A DNA stretch of 64,000 nt, from NCBI GenBank assembly GCA_027365835.1, contig DAHXLU010000103.1, positions 6,069 through 70,068 on the forward strand, read 5' to 3'. This stretch comes from JAJZMA01 sp021850405. Its GTDB lineage: Bacteria > Chloroflexota > Dormibacteria > Aeolococcales > Aeolococcaceae. This document shows, piece by piece, positions 18,923 through 26,970 of this stretch. Under the pieces are notes generated by a model. The model made no database searches. It was not told the origin of the DNA and saw nothing but the letters and a program-made list of their open reading frames with translations. Position 1 is the first letter of the stretch; every line of letters starts with the position of its first letter. A program made the position numbers and the translations under genes.

Positions 18923-21015
18923 GGCGGGAAAGTGGGACGCTAGTGAGGCCGGCAGATCTGGCAGGTGATGAAGCTGGCCGACGGGCAGCTTTCCTGCGCA
19001 AGGAGCTGGCGCGCCATGCGGAGCTTTACTATGTCGAGAACCGCCCCGAGATAACTGATGCTGAGTATGACGCGCTTTTCCGGGAGCTTCTGGAACTCGA
19101 GCGACGCAATCCGGCGCTTGCCTTCGAGGCATCCCCAACCACGCAGGTGGGAGGTGAGCCCGCCCCTGGGTTTCGGAAAGTGCGGCACCACACCCCCATG
19201 CTCTCCCTTGGCAATGCTTTTACAAGGGATGAGGTTGTGGCCTTCATCCGCAAGGCCGAGGCAGAGGTTGCAGACACGGGAGGTTATGTCTGCGAGCTCA
19301 AGATTGATGGGCTTGCTGTTTCCCTCCGGTTCCAGAAGGGCAAGTATGTTCAGGGGGCTACCCGGGGCAACGGGGTGGAGGGCGAGGATGTAACTGTCAA
19401 TCTGGCCAGGGTGCATGGCATCCCGCATGAGATCGATATGACCCTTTTTCCATGGCTGTCTGGACGGGCTGGCATTGTTGGGGAAGACCAGGGGTTTGAT
19501 CTTGAGGTAAGGGGGGAGTGCTACCTGCCCCGCTCTGCGTTTCGCAGCCTCAACCAGCTGATGGAGGATGAGGGGAAAAGCAGTTATGCCAACCCGAGGA
19601 ACGCCGCAGCCGGAAGCCTGAGGCAGCTGGATCCCGCGGTTACTGCATCCCGGGGCCTTGCAACATTCATGTACCAGATGGACCCAGCGCCAGCAGGTGG
19701 TAGCCAGCAGGAAGTACTGGACCTGCTTGCGCGCGCTGGATTTGCCGTTAATCCACACTGTCGACACGTGGCTTCAGCGGAGGAGGTGATGGAGTTCCTG
19801 GATGAGTGGGAAGAGCGCAGGCACAATCTGGATTACGACACCGATGGGGTGGTGATAAAGGTTGCGTCAATCCCAGCCCAGGCTGAACTGGGTATGGTGT
19901 CCCGGGCTCCGCGGTGGGCGATTGCCTTCAAGTTTCCCCCCGAAGAGGAGGAGACGACCATCGAGGGGATTGAGGTCAGTGTTGGCAGGACAGGCGTGCT
20001 TACACCTGTAGCGCAGCTTTCACCCGTCCGTGTCGCAGGATCTGTGATCCGGCGCTGTACCCTCCATAACGAGGATGAGATAGCAAGGAAGGACATCCGG
20101 ATAGGTGACAGGGTGGTGCTGCACAAGGCTGGTGACGTCATCCCTGAGGTGGTGCGGGTTGTCCTGGAGAAGAGAAGTGTGGAGAGTGCACCCTGGACCT
20201 TCCCGCCGGACTGCCCGGCCTGCGGAGTACAGGCAGTCCGGCTGGCAGGCGAGGTGGCGCGGCGCTGCGTAAATCCCCTCTGTCCGGCACAGCTACGGGC
20301 CAGGCTGGCACACTTTGTATCAAGACAGGGGTTCGATATCCATGGGCTCGGGGCCTCCCTGGTCGAGCAACTCGTAGAACAGCGCCTCGTTCTGGCGCCC
20401 CAGGAGATATTCATGCTCTCGCGGGAGGGTTTGCTGACACTCAGGGGTCTTGGCGAAAAATCGGCAGACAACCTTCTGGCCGCGATAGCTGCGCGCCGCA
20501 CTGTCCCGCTCAATCGCTACCTTTTCTCTCTGGGAATACCACACGTTGGTGTTGAGATGGCGGCCCAGCTGGCAGGGCACTTTGGCTCGCTGGAGTCAGT
20601 ACTTGCAGCGACCGTGGATGAGCTGCAGGCGATAGCAGGAGTTGGCCCAGTGGTTGCGCAGGATGTGCACGCATGGCTGCATTCGGAGGGGGCGTCAACG
20701 GTAATTGCGGGTTTGTCCCAGGCTGGAGTTGCCATAGAGGGGCATGCGACAGTTGTGGGCCCGCTTACTGGGCAGACATGGGTCTTTACCGGAACACTTG
20801 AGGCGATGGGAAGGGCAGAAGCGCAGCAGCTGGTTACCGCTCTTGGAGGAAAGTGCAGTTCAACCGTCACAGCCAAGGTAAGTGTTGTCGTGGTTGGCGC
20901 GAACCCAGGAGCCAAGGCAGACAAGGCAGCCAGGCTGGGGGTGCAGGTTCTCGATGAGGAGGCTTTTCTCTTCATGATGCGGAAAATCGGGCAACTTCCA
21001 GCCCAGCAGCCATAG
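18919..21015 (+). CDS. ligA: NAD-dependent DNA ligase LigA
   Basis: 698 residues, normal size. The Ia domain (HAELYYVENRPEITDAEYD) binds NMN; the adenylated lysine is in CELKIDGLAVSL. A four-Cys zinc finger (CPACG ... CVNPLCPAQ), helix-hairpin-helix repeats (about 500-590) and a C-terminal BRCT domain (about 610-690, GQTWVFTGTL) follow. GTG start overlapping the pcrA stop; the pcrA-ligA pair is a common Gram-positive operon. Confidence 0.97.
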   Translation: MRRESGTLVRPADLAGDEAGRRAAFLRKELARHAELYYVENRPEITDAEYDALFRELLELERRNPALAFEASPTTQVGGEPAPGFRKVRHHTPMLSLGNAFTRDEVVAFIRKAEAEVADTGGYVCELKIDGLAVSLRFQKGKYVQGATRGNGVEGEDVTVNLARVHGIPHEIDMTLFPWLSGRAGIVGEDQGFDLEVRGECYLPRSAFRSLNQLMEDEGKSSYANPRNAAAGSLRQLDPAVTASRGLATFMYQMDPAPAGGSQQEVLDLLARAGFAVNPHCRHVASAEEVMEFLDEWEERRHNLDYDTDGVVIKVASIPAQAELGMVSRAPRWAIAFKFPPEEEETTIEGIEVSVGRTGVLTPVAQLSPVRVAGSVIRRCTLHNEDEIARKDIRIGDRVVLHKAGDVIPEVVRVVLEKRSVESAPWTFPPDCPACGVQAVRLAGEVARRCVNPLCPAQLRARLAHFVSRQGFDIHGLGASLVEQLVEQRLVLAPQEIFMLSREGLLTLRGLGEKSADNLLAAIAARRTVPLNRYLFSLGIPHVGVEMAAQLAGHFGSLESVLAATVDELQAIAGVGPVVAQDVHAWLHSEGASTVIAGLSQAGVAIEGHATVVGPLTGQTWVFTGTLEAMGRAEAQQLVTALGGKCSSTVTAKVSVVVVGANPGAKADKAARLGVQVLDEEAFLFMMRKIGQLPAQQP

Positions 21016-21090
21016 CTGCATGACCTGTCAATAGGGCGTGCGGTTGCCACCTGCCCGGGAAGTGCCTGGCGGCCGGAAAAAAGACATGGT

Positions 21091-21143
21091 CTCCTATACT
21101 AGGAGCTGGCGATGACATCTGCTGCTGGCTGCCGGATGTCATC
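21091..21143 (+). promoter_or_regulatory. Palindromic promoter/operator region of the MFS exporter
   Basis: CTCCTA-TAC-TAGGAG (21091-21105) is a perfect dyad and contains TATACT (21095-21100), a good -10 box. A second perfect 9-bp inverted repeat, GATGACATC (21111-21119) and GATGTCATC (21135-21143), follows across a 15-nt spacer. A dyad on a -10 box plus another just downstream is what repressor operators of efflux genes look like. The MFS start is about 150 nt further on. No regulator gene is adjacent. Confidence 0.45.
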
Positions 21144-21289
21144 TGCCCCGCGACAGATAGCGGCAGCCCTGCGGTTTTAGCCGCAATAACCGGGAGTTTT
21201 ATGATCTGCACGAGCGGTACCTGCAACTTGACCTGTCGGGAGATGGTCGACCCCGGCAAGACAGGTCCAGGCCGGAATGGGGGCAGCCG

Positions 21290-22792
21290 ATGACGGCACA
21301 GTCGTCGCTGGTGGACCGGGTGGGGGTCCATGACAGCCACCGGCCGCAACATACAGACGGTGGTACCGGGCACTCCCACTATGGGCTGGCACTTGCTGTG
21401 GTGGTCTGCGGGGTACTCATTGCCGCTGTCGATACGACGATCGTCGTTTTGGCGCTGCCAAAGATTGAGGCAGACCTGCACGTAAACGTCACTGACGTGG
21501 TCTGGGTGATACTTAGCTATCTGCTGGTGGTGACGGTTCTCTCAACCCAGGTGGGCAGGCTTGGGGACATGTTTGGCAGGGTCCGCATGTACCAGACAGG
21601 CTTTGCCATCTTTGTGGCAGGGTCGCTTCTTTGTGGGCTAGCCAGTAACGAGCTAACGATGATACTGTTCCGCATCCTGCAAGGCATCGGCGGAGCGCTG
21701 ATAAGTGCCAACAGTGGCGCAGTCATTGCAGATATAGTGCCGGTCGAGCGGCGCGGTCGCGCCTACGGGTTCAATGCCATAGGCTGGAATCTAGGTGCCA
21801 TTCTTGGGATCCTGCTTGGCGGGGCCATCACCACATTTACTACGTGGCGCTGGATATTTTTCATCAATGTGCCAATTGGCCTTCTGGCGCTTGGGGTATC
21901 CCTGAAAGTCTTGCACAGTACCGCCGAGCGACGCAGTCACAGGGTGGACTGGGCGGGTACTGTGACGTTGAGCCTGGGCCTCTTCTGCATTCTCTGGGCG
22001 GCAACCCAGTTTGCAACCAATCCCTTCGACCTTCAGATAGGAGCACTCTTCCTGGCTGGCTTGGTGCTGCTGGCCGGTTTTGCCGTTATGGAGACCAGGC
22101 ACCCCGAGCCGCTTGTTTCCATGAGTCTGTTTCGCATCCCTACCATGCTCCCAGCCCTGTCGGCGGCATTTCTGCAGAGTCTGGCCAATTTTGCGGTCCT
22201 CTTTCTCGTAATCATGTATCTCCAGGGAGTAAGGCAGCTCACTCCCCTCAATGCATCAATCCTGCTGGTGCCGGGTTATCTTATGGGTGCTGTGGTCGGA
22301 CCATTCGCCGGCAGGCTTTCTGACCGGGTTGGGGCAGTCTTTCCTGCTACGTTCGGTCTGGTGGTTCAGGCTGTGGCGCTTTTTATCTATGCCCAGCTCG
22401 GCACTTCGACCTGGCTTGGGCTGATTGTCGTAGCAAGCGTGGTAAACGGCATAGGGTCTGGATGCTTTTTCCCATCCAACAATGCTGCTGTCATGAAGGC
22501 GTCTCCGGGGCGGTCCTTCGGGGTGGCGTCGGGCATGCTGCGCACGTTTGCCAATGTGGGCATGGTGTTTTCCTTTGCGATGGCACTGGTGGTCGCAGCT
22601 CACGCGATACCGCGTTTTATTGCTTTTCGAATATTTGTCGGGAGCGAGTCTCTCTCCCATTCGCTGGCCTCATCCTTTGCCACTGGCCTGCATTCGGCGT
22701 TTTATGCGTCCATGGTGGTAATGCTGCTGGCTGCCGTGATGTCGGCAGTGCGCAGACGAACTGCCCGGGCCAGGACGGATGCAGTCAGCTAA
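21290..22792 (+). CDS. DHA2-type MFS multidrug exporter (EmrB/QacA-like)
   Basis: 500 residues with about 14 membrane helices. Helix 1 contains DTTIVVLALPKIEADL, the D1 motif of 14-helix drug:H+ antiporters, and GRLGDMFGRVRMY is MFS motif A. These signatures define the DHA2 family; actual substrate unknown. The upstream region carries two palindromes (21091-21143), suggesting repressor control. The C-terminus converges on an aldo/keto reductase. Confidence 0.88.
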   Translation: MTAQSSLVDRVGVHDSHRPQHTDGGTGHSHYGLALAVVVCGVLIAAVDTTIVVLALPKIEADLHVNVTDVVWVILSYLLVVTVLSTQVGRLGDMFGRVRMYQTGFAIFVAGSLLCGLASNELTMILFRILQGIGGALISANSGAVIADIVPVERRGRAYGFNAIGWNLGAILGILLGGAITTFTTWRWIFFINVPIGLLALGVSLKVLHSTAERRSHRVDWAGTVTLSLGLFCILWAATQFATNPFDLQIGALFLAGLVLLAGFAVMETRHPEPLVSMSLFRIPTMLPALSAAFLQSLANFAVLFLVIMYLQGVRQLTPLNASILLVPGYLMGAVVGPFAGRLSDRVGAVFPATFGLVVQAVALFIYAQLGTSTWLGLIVVASVVNGIGSGCFFPSNNAAVMKASPGRSFGVASGMLRTFANVGMVFSFAMALVVAAHAIPRFIAFRIFVGSESLSHSLASSFATGLHSAFYASMVVMLLAAVMSAVRRRTARARTDAVS

Positions 22793-22859
22793 GTAAAACT
22801 GCGTGTCCACTGACTTTCTACCGGTTGGGCACTGGCCGACCGGCCCGGGGTGTCCCTGG

Positions 22860-23744
22860 TCAGGTATCGCTGGGCAGTCCGAGATCTATTTTTGCCTGCT
22901 GGTCCAGGACCAGCTGCTCTGCCGCAAGATTCTCTTCAAGGTGCTGCAGCGAGGACGTGCCTGGAATGATAGCTGTGTTACTGGATACATCGAGCAGCCA
23001 TGCCAGGGCAACCTGGGCCGGGGTTACACCAAGGCGCGCTGCAGTAGTGGTTACGGAGGGAGCTGTGAGTACCGGGTTGACCGTGGAAAAGCCCGACCCC
23101 AAGGGAAAGAACGGCACAAAGGTGATTGACTCCGCTTCGCATCGTCGCACCACCTCCAGGGACTTCCGGTCGATGATATTGAACGGGTTCTGGACACAGA
23201 CCACCTCTGTGATCTTCAGCGCAGCTTCAAGCAGCGCGCTGCCGATGTTGCTAAGGCCGATGCCACCAACGATGCCCTCCTGCTTTAGCTCTGCCAGGGC
23301 GCCAATCTGATCCACGAAGAGTTGCTCATCCACTGATTTGCCGGCCGGCAGATCGGGTAGCCGCAGGTTGACGGCCGCAAGATAGTCAGTATGCAGTGTG
23401 GTCAGGTTCTCAAGCACACCAACACGCAGTTCGCTGGGCGAGCTGGCGGGCAGCCATGCGCCCTGGGAGTTGCGCTTTGCCCCAACCTTGCTGATAAGTA
23501 TCAGGTCGTCCGGGTAGGGGTGGAGTGCCTCGTGGATAAGCTCATTGACGACTGCTGGGCCGTAGTACTGTGCGGTGTCGATATGGTTGACGCCGCGGTC
23601 TACGGCAGAACGCAATACCGCAAGCGCTTCAGTCCTGTCCTTCGGGGGACCAAATGCTCCAGGCCCTGCCAGCTGCATGGCGCCATATCCCATCCGTCGG
23701 ACAGTGTGCTTTCCAATCCGGATTTCATCGCGGTCATCGGCCAT
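22860..23744 (-). CDS. Aldo/keto reductase
   Basis: 294 residues with the AKR (beta/alpha)8 pattern. NHIDTAQYYGP holds the catalytic Asp and Tyr and LISKVG the Lys. Where most AKRs have a catalytic His, this one reads AVNLRLPD, with Asn in place of His. The C-terminal IIPGTSS cofactor segment is present. The start at 23744 is supported by a TACACT box 6 nt upstream, a leaderless arrangement. It lies 98 bp downstream of the flavin module and probably has its own promoter. Confidence 0.88.
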   Translation of the reverse strand: MADDRDEIRIGKHTVRRMGYGAMQLAGPGAFGPPKDRTEALAVLRSAVDRGVNHIDTAQYYGPAVVNELIHEALHPYPDDLILISKVGAKRNSQGAWLPASSPSELRVGVLENLTTLHTDYLAAVNLRLPDLPAGKSVDEQLFVDQIGALAELKQEGIVGGIGLSNIGSALLEAALKITEVVCVQNPFNIIDRKSLEVVRRCEAESITFVPFFPLGSGFSTVNPVLTAPSVTTTAARLGVTPAQVALAWLLDVSSNTAIIPGTSSLQHLEENLAAEQLVLDQQAKIDLGLPSDT

Positions 23745-23750
23745 TTTTCC

Positions 23751-23756
23751 AGTGTA
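23751..23756 (-). promoter_or_regulatory. -10 box (TACACT) for the aldo/keto reductase, leaderless geometry
   Basis: On the minus strand TACACT is followed by GGAAAA and then ATG at 23744. The purine run could also act as a weak ribosome site, so leaderless initiation is likely but not certain. Confidence 0.4.
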
Positions 23757-23842
23757 CCGGACAGTGCCGAAAGGGGGGCGGCTCTTACAGCGGATGAGAT
23801 ACATGGTGGGACACCGGATCCCGACCCGCCAGGGCAGATTCG

Positions 23843-25366
23843 CTAATATCCGGGGAAGTAATCGGTCCTGATCCTTGCCCGGGGAACATGGAGCTCTCTC
23901 AGGCTGCGCTTCATGGCAGAAACCATCGGGGGCGATCCAGAGACATAGAAAATGCGCTCACGGTAATCGGGCACTTCTGCTGCTATCGCCTGTGCCGTAA
24001 TGAAACCATACCGATAGCGCGGATCTCTTGCTTCTGTTTTTTCATGGGTCAGGAACGGAACGATGGATAGGCCGATTGCCTGCCTAGCCTCTTCAAACAG
24101 TCTCATGTAGCTCAGGCGCTCCTTCCGGTACTCGGAGTAGAGCAGAACTATGTCTCTTTTCTCCTTGCGGTCCATGAGGCTTTTGATCATGCTACGGAAA
24201 GGAGTTATTCCAACACCGCCCGCGATGAATACCAGTCGGGCCGAGGGATCCTTCGGCATAATGAAGTCGCCCCCAAGCTGCGATGCCGATAATGCTGCAG
24301 CCTTTCCATGCTGCGATAGTGTCATAAGCTCCCGTTTGAAGCTGCTCGCCCTGGCGGGTATTATGAGGCCGAGTCGAAGGGTATCTTCGGTGGGGGCTGA
24401 GGCTATGGTGAAGTATCGGCGCACGCCGCGGCTGTCTGGATGCATGTGGGGGAGGGTCCACTCCATATACTGGCCAGGTTCAAAGGCTACCCGGCGGTCC
24501 ACTGTAAAGACCAGGTCCGCCAGGTCTGGTCCGCTGGTTGTATGCCGGTTTCTAAGGACTGCGTTTATGCGTATCCTGGGGCTAACCAGGTAGGCATAGG
24601 CATTTCCGGCTACCAGTGCAAGTTCTGGGGTGAGAAAGATGGTTCCCAGATGCACCTGGGGTGGAAAGAGCATCCCGACCAGGCCTGCATATATTCCCTG
24701 TTGCCGCAGCCGGGCTGGCAGGGTCATAGGCTCTGTCAGCATCACAGCGGCTAGAAAAAAGAGCGGAGACTGGATGAAGAGGCCCGTAAGGTCGCGTGCG
24801 AGCACTCCCGACTGCAGGCCGAGAACGACAGTTACGGCTGTTGCGGTCACGAGAAAGGTCGAGACTAGCGTCCAGCGCTGCAGTTTGGTGACCACCACTA
24901 TGCCCCCGGCAAGCACAAAGGGAAGCATCGCTGCACTACCTACCCACCAGCTTGCAGCCTGTCCCGCCAGAAGGGCAGTAAGAACTACCCCCATAGCGGC
25001 TGGGTTGAATACATGCACTTTATTAACTGCCAGCAAGTACTTTGTGGCGGTGGCAAGGACACTTGCGGCGACCAGAAACTCTGCAGTGGGGACTGTTATT
25101 GCTGGAGTAATGATCAGGCTGAGAATGAGCGCAGTTATGATGGAGGATTCGGGGTTGGTGTGTGCTTCAAATGCCCAGGCAAACGCGCGGTTGGTGCCAA
25201 TGCACGTGGCAAGCAGGATGGCGACTGAAAACAGGAGTGGGAGGATACCAAATTGCACCCGCCCGAATGCCGCCCAGAGAGCGCCTGCACCATCCAGTGC
25301 GATCAGGTAGTAGAGCACAACGCGATACATCGTCAGCCCGCCGAGAAGCTGGTAGAGGCGTGTCAC
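23843..25366 (-). CDS. Membrane RnfD/NqrB-like protein fused to an FAD/NAD(P)H oxidoreductase domain
   Basis: 507 residues in two parts. Residues 1 to about 265 are highly hydrophobic with roughly 8-10 membrane helices; FNPAAMG and MLTEPMTLPARLR resemble the conserved TDPVTSP-type segment of RnfD/NqrB. Residues about 270-507 form a ferredoxin-reductase module: FEPGQYMEW, the FAD motif RRYFTIASAP, the nucleotide motif GGVGITPFRSM and a terminal YVSGSPPM. There is no 2Fe-2S cysteine cluster as in NqrF. It overlaps apbE by 4 bp and is the last gene of a three-gene unit with apbE and an FMN-binding protein. Inferred role: NAD(P)H-driven electron transfer through the membrane to the tethered FMN protein. 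Confidence 0.85.
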   Translation of the reverse strand: MTRLYQLLGGLTMYRVVLYYLIALDGAGALWAAFGRVQFGILPLLFSVAILLATCIGTNRAFAWAFEAHTNPESSIITALILSLIITPAITVPTAEFLVAASVLATATKYLLAVNKVHVFNPAAMGVVLTALLAGQAASWWVGSAAMLPFVLAGGIVVVTKLQRWTLVSTFLVTATAVTVVLGLQSGVLARDLTGLFIQSPLFFLAAVMLTEPMTLPARLRQQGIYAGLVGMLFPPQVHLGTIFLTPELALVAGNAYAYLVSPRIRINAVLRNRHTTSGPDLADLVFTVDRRVAFEPGQYMEWTLPHMHPDSRGVRRYFTIASAPTEDTLRLGLIIPARASSFKRELMTLSQHGKAAALSASQLGGDFIMPKDPSARLVFIAGGVGITPFRSMIKSLMDRKEKRDIVLLYSEYRKERLSYMRLFEEARQAIGLSIVPFLTHEKTEARDPRYRYGFITAQAIAAEVPDYRERIFYVSGSPPMVSAMKRSLRELHVPRARIRTDYFPGY

Positions 25367-26109
25367 CGGATTACGTACTTCAGGAAGTGGTCAGTGTAGG
25401 TAGCCCGTCCATTTGCTTCGATCATGTAGCCTTCAAAGCCCCCGAGGTCCTGGACAAAGTTGATTCCATTTAGCCCCATGGCAAACGCCGCAGTTGCAAA
25501 CCGGTCTGCCTCGTAGGCATCTGGGCCGATGACTGTCAGGCTCACTACGCCATCGATGGTCGAGCCTGGCTTTAGGGGGTTGTAGACATGCTGCCCGCGC
25601 AGGTATGTTCCTGAAGTTGCCACGCCCATGCCGGTGACTGCCAGCACTTTTACGATCGTATCTGTATCAAATGGGTTGCGAATGCCCACGCTCCACGGTT
25701 CGCCCGCAGCATTTTTTCCATGGGCCTCAATGTCTCCACCGGCTTCGACATAGTAGTTTATGAAGCCATCCCTTCCGATACGGTCGGCACAGTTGTGGAT
25801 TGCCCACCCCTTCACTAGCCCCGAGGGGTCGATAGTCCCGTTGCGCCACGCATCAAAGTAGCCGGCTGTGGCTCTTTTTGTCTCTTCGCACAGCCGCACC
25901 ACCTCATGCATCTCACTACTCCATTGTGTTGGGGGGCGGCCTGCGTTCACCTGGCAAACCTCGCTTGACGGCTTGAACGGACTGAACCGGTCATCCACCT
26001 GTTGCAGGTAGCGCAGTGCATTGTCAACGACAGTGTCGCCCGCCTTCTCATCCACAACCTCAATTGTTATGGGCATGCCCATGACGATGGCGCTCTTGCG
26101 TGCTGACAT
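25363..26109 (-). CDS. apbE: FAD:protein FMN transferase (ApbE family)
   Basis: 248 residues. ApbE covalently attaches FMN from FAD to a Thr in target proteins. Key segments are DPSGLVKGWA, EAGGDIEAHG (flavin and metal site), GVATSGTY and the ADRFATAAFAMG segment. No signal peptide or lipobox is seen, so this version may act in the cytoplasm or before export. It lies between its likely substrate (FMN-binding protein) and the membrane reductase, with 2 bp and 4 bp junctions. Confidence 0.93.
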   Translation of the reverse strand: MSARKSAIVMGMPITIEVVDEKAGDTVVDNALRYLQQVDDRFSPFKPSSEVCQVNAGRPPTQWSSEMHEVVRLCEETKRATAGYFDAWRNGTIDPSGLVKGWAIHNCADRIGRDGFINYYVEAGGDIEAHGKNAAGEPWSVGIRNPFDTDTIVKVLAVTGMGVATSGTYLRGQHVYNPLKPGSTIDGVVSLTVIGPDAYEADRFATAAFAMGLNGINFVQDLGGFEGYMIEANGRATYTDHFLKYVIR

Positions 26110-26111
26110 GG

Positions 26112-26669
26112 CTAGGCTTTTGCGAGCGCCTGGGCGAGCGACTGGATGAACCCCTCGCTGGTCGCTGTCGCTCCTGTGATGATATTGACCTGTGCTGACT
26201 GGGCCTGGATTGCTTCCTGTTGCAGGTACGGAAGTGCCTGCTGGCTCACGTAGGCAGAGTACTGGTGTGCGTTAGGGTATTGCAGCACCTGGACGCTGGT
26301 GAGCTTGCCATTGGCAATGGTGGCCCGCACCTGGACGTTGCCAAAGTAGACAAAGGTTGACGGCCCGGTGTAGGTGCCATCCCGATACTGGCTGGCAGAG
26401 GTGGGGGCTGGGGTTGCCGTCGTAGCTGCCGGGGTGGAGGCTGCGCCTGGACTGGCTGGAGGGGCAGCCTCTGAACTGGCAGCAGTAGCAGGAGGCGCAC
26501 CTGGTGGTGTGCCAGGCGCAGAAGGAGAGGCTGACCTTTGCGACCTGCTTCCTGCTGGGGGGAGCAGTGCAACGGTCCCTGGGGCGGGGCTGGTCCTCAT
26601 CTCGTAGCTGTATAGGCCAAGACCAGCAAGCACCAGTGCTGCAAGTGCTCCCTGTTTTGTGTTCCACAT
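26112..26669 (-). CDS. Membrane-tethered FMN-binding domain protein (flavinylation target)
   Basis: 185 residues. An N-terminal signal anchor (about 7-22, GALAALVLAGLGLYSYE) leads to a 65-residue Pro/Ala/Ser/Thr linker and then an FMN_bind domain (about 95-185) with DGTYTGP and ITGATATSEGF. The latter is the S/TGAT motif whose Thr receives FMN from ApbE. The start is fixed by a GGAG 9 nt upstream; the frame is open far beyond it but encodes nothing recognisable. First gene of the flavin module, with a 2-nt gap to apbE. Predicted to face the outside of the membrane. Confidence 0.88.
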   Translation of the reverse strand: MWNTKQGALAALVLAGLGLYSYEMRTSPAPGTVALLPPAGSRSQRSASPSAPGTPPGAPPATAASSEAAPPASPGAASTPAATTATPAPTSASQYRDGTYTGPSTFVYFGNVQVRATIANGKLTSVQVLQYPNAHQYSAYVSQQALPYLQQEAIQAQSAQVNIITGATATSEGFIQSLAQALAKA

Positions 26670-26970
26670 GTGGGCTTTCTCCAGTTGAAGTGGTTGACCA
26701 TCACAGGTGCGCTTTGCGCCTGGCGCACACCCCCGGCAATCATTGGGGTGATTATCCTGTCTACAACCTTTCGGTCGGGTTACCGGGAGAGCGGGTGGAT
26801 CTGGCTGGGTGGGGCGAGTTCTGGTTTTGCTTCCTGCCTGTCTGTCCATGCGGTCTCTGCGGAGGTATTCATTGCTGGTGCGCGGTGTCAGGGCAACAGT
26901 GATCCAGGGGGCGGGTGCCCAGCAGCGCCTGGGAAGTGTGCCGTTATCCTGCGGCTGGGCTGCAGGGTGG
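26670..26970. other. Upstream region of the flavin module
   Basis: About 300 bases separating the FMN-binding gene from the upstream GH13 gene. On the minus strand it has GC-rich dyads (CACCCC with GGGGTG, and TGCGC with GCGCA) about 50-90 nt before the ATG. I see no FMN riboswitch core. It presumably carries the promoter of the flavin module. Confidence 0.4.
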
